Assembly: GCA_963169175.1 (NCBI GenBank)
Contig: CAUJFK010000104.1
Location: 1 to 6,902, forward strand
Direction of reading: 5' to 3'
Length of the DNA: 6,902 nt
Source: Acidobacteriota bacterium
GTDB lineage: Bacteria; Acidobacteriota; Blastocatellia; Pyrinomonadales; Pyrinomonadaceae
The notes under the pieces: model-generated
Database searches by the model: none
Seen by the model: the letters and a program-made list of their open reading frames with translations, nothing else
Told to the model about the DNA's origin: nothing
Shown here: in pieces, positions 6,070 to 6,902 of the stretch
How the letters are laid out: every line of letters begins with the position of its first letter
Numbering within the stretch: position 1 is the first letter of the stretch
Translations under genes and position numbers: made by a program

Positions 6070-6840
6070 ATGCTTGAAGTAGAAGATCTAAATGTTGGTT
6101 ATGGCGGCAAGCCTGTTTTGCAGGGCATTTCTTTCTCTTTGCGCGAAGGCCGGATCGTTGGGTTGCTCGGGTCGAATGGGGCGGGAAAAACAACGCTGAT
6201 CAAAGCGCTGAATGGGACGCTTCCTGCACCAACCGGCAGCGTGCGGCTGGATGGACGCGGCTTGCCCGGCATGTCGCGGCGTGAGATCGCACGGCGAATC
6301 GCAGTTGTTGCGCAAGAGAATGAAACAAAGTTTCCAATAACCGTCAGCGAGTTTGTTCTGGCCGGCCGATTCGGCAATGGTTCGGCATTCGGGTGGGAGT
6401 CCGCTGAAGACATTCAGGCTGCAGACCGGGCGATCGCCGAATGTGAGCTTGACGGGTTCGAGGGCCGTTTGATGAACGAACTGTCCGGCGGCGAGCGGCA
6501 GAGAGTTGTCTTGGCGCGTGCATTGGCGACAGGTGCAAAGGTGCTTCTGTTGGATGAACCGACGGCGAATCTAGATATTGCCCATCAGGCGACGATGTTC
6601 CGGCTTGTCCGTGAAAAATGTCGGGTGGAAGGCTATTCGGCGGTGGTTATCACGCACGATCTTAACCTCGCGGCCGAGTTTGCGGACCAAATTATTATGC
6701 TCGACCAGGGCCGAATGCATGCGATCGGCACGCCGGAAGCAGTTCTTCGCGAAGAGGGTTTGAAAGAGGTTTTTGATGTCACTGTTCTGCTCGACAGAAA
6801 TCCTGCGAGCGGAAGTGTGAGAGTTACGACGGTCTATTGA
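6070..6840 (+). CDS. btuD: Cobalamin ABC transporter ATP-binding protein BtuD
   Basis: Cytosolic ATPase that powers B12 import through BtuC; 256 residues, normal for the family. All nucleotide-binding motifs are intact: Walker A GSNGAGKT (34-41), Q-loop Gln82, ABC signature LSGGERQ (138-144), Walker B KVLLLDEP (157-164) with catalytic Glu163, D-loop ANLD (166-169) and switch His196 in VITHDLNLA. The start at ATG 6070 is supported by the SD at 6060-6064; the family typically opens with a short strand like LEVEDLNVGYGGKPVL. It follows btuC after 25 bases and so is very likely cotranscribed. By sequence alone it could serve a haem or siderophore importer, since these ATPases are alike; the cobalamin riboswitch upstream makes B12 the likely substrate. 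Confidence 0.93.
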   Translation: MLEVEDLNVGYGGKPVLQGISFSLREGRIVGLLGSNGAGKTTLIKALNGTLPAPTGSVRLDGRGLPGMSRREIARRIAVVAQENETKFPITVSEFVLAGRFGNGSAFGWESAEDIQAADRAIAECELDGFEGRLMNELSGGERQRVVLARALATGAKVLLLDEPTANLDIAHQATMFRLVREKCRVEGYSAVVITHDLNLAAEFADQIIMLDQGRMHAIGTPEAVLREEGLKEVFDVTVLLDRNPASGSVRVTTVY

Positions 6841-6853
6841 TCTATGTATTGGG

Positions 6854-6877
6854 TCCGGGATTAAACCAGGGCCCGGA
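6854..6877 (+). terminator. Weak candidate terminator hairpin after btuD
   Basis: TCCGGG (6854-6859) pairs with CCCGGA (6872-6877) around a 12-base loop, 13 bases after the btuD stop. It is followed by TATTGTT and not by a proper U-tract, so it is a poor intrinsic terminator. It could instead be a leader structure of a gene beyond the window. Confidence 0.25.
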
Positions 6878-6902
6878 TATTGTTCGACAAGCGATGCGAA
6901 GG

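Noticed and set aside
1..6902. CRISPR array, tRNA or rRNA genes, insertion sequence or prophage signs
   Set aside because: I saw no regularly spaced repeats, cloverleaf sequences, rRNA-like segments, transposase-like proteins or terminal inverted repeats on either strand.

Overview
The window (about 53% GC by eye) comes from a bacterium with the MEP isoprenoid pathway and, very probably, a Gram-negative-type envelope, because a B12-binding lipoprotein is paired with an ABC importer. Start contexts are mixed: most genes lack a clear Shine-Dalgarno (SD) sequence, one uses TTG, and one may be leaderless. The gene types and base composition would suit Acidobacteriota (Blastocatellia-like), but that placement is a guess and not shown by any marker here.

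Layout. (1) 1-850, minus strand: ispH, cut by the left edge close to its C-terminus. (2) 851-941: AT-rich divergent intergenic region. (3) 942-1838, plus: a tandem two-domain GNAT acetyltransferase. (4) 1831-3693, minus: a Ski2/HelY-like helicase that has the second RecA domain and the C-terminal DSHCT-type region but no ATP-binding RecA1 domain. It converges on the GNAT gene with an 8-base overlap of the two 3' ends. (5) 3694-3875: intergenic sequence without a gene. (6) 3876-6840, plus: a complete cobalamin-uptake module. It has a good sigma70-type promoter (3876-3904), a compact cobalamin riboswitch (3932-4041), a long hairpin that buries the ribosome-binding site (4092-4134), and then btuF, btuC and btuD. 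(7) 6841-6902: short 3' tail with a weak hairpin.

How it works together. The last three genes encode a B12 importer: BtuF captures the corrinoid, BtuC is the permease and BtuD the ATPase. The aptamer should sense cobalamin and shut off translation. Bases 3975-3981 in the aptamer are exactly complementary to 4114-4120 in the loop and upper stem of the SD-sequestering hairpin, which matches the L5-L13 kissing-loop mechanism known for cobalamin riboswitches.

The two most notable oddities are an in-frame TAA at 4520-4522 that splits an otherwise intact btuF reading frame, and the helicase lacking its first RecA domain. I did not find a clearly new defence or mobile system. No CRISPR array, tRNA, rRNA or insertion sequence was seen.
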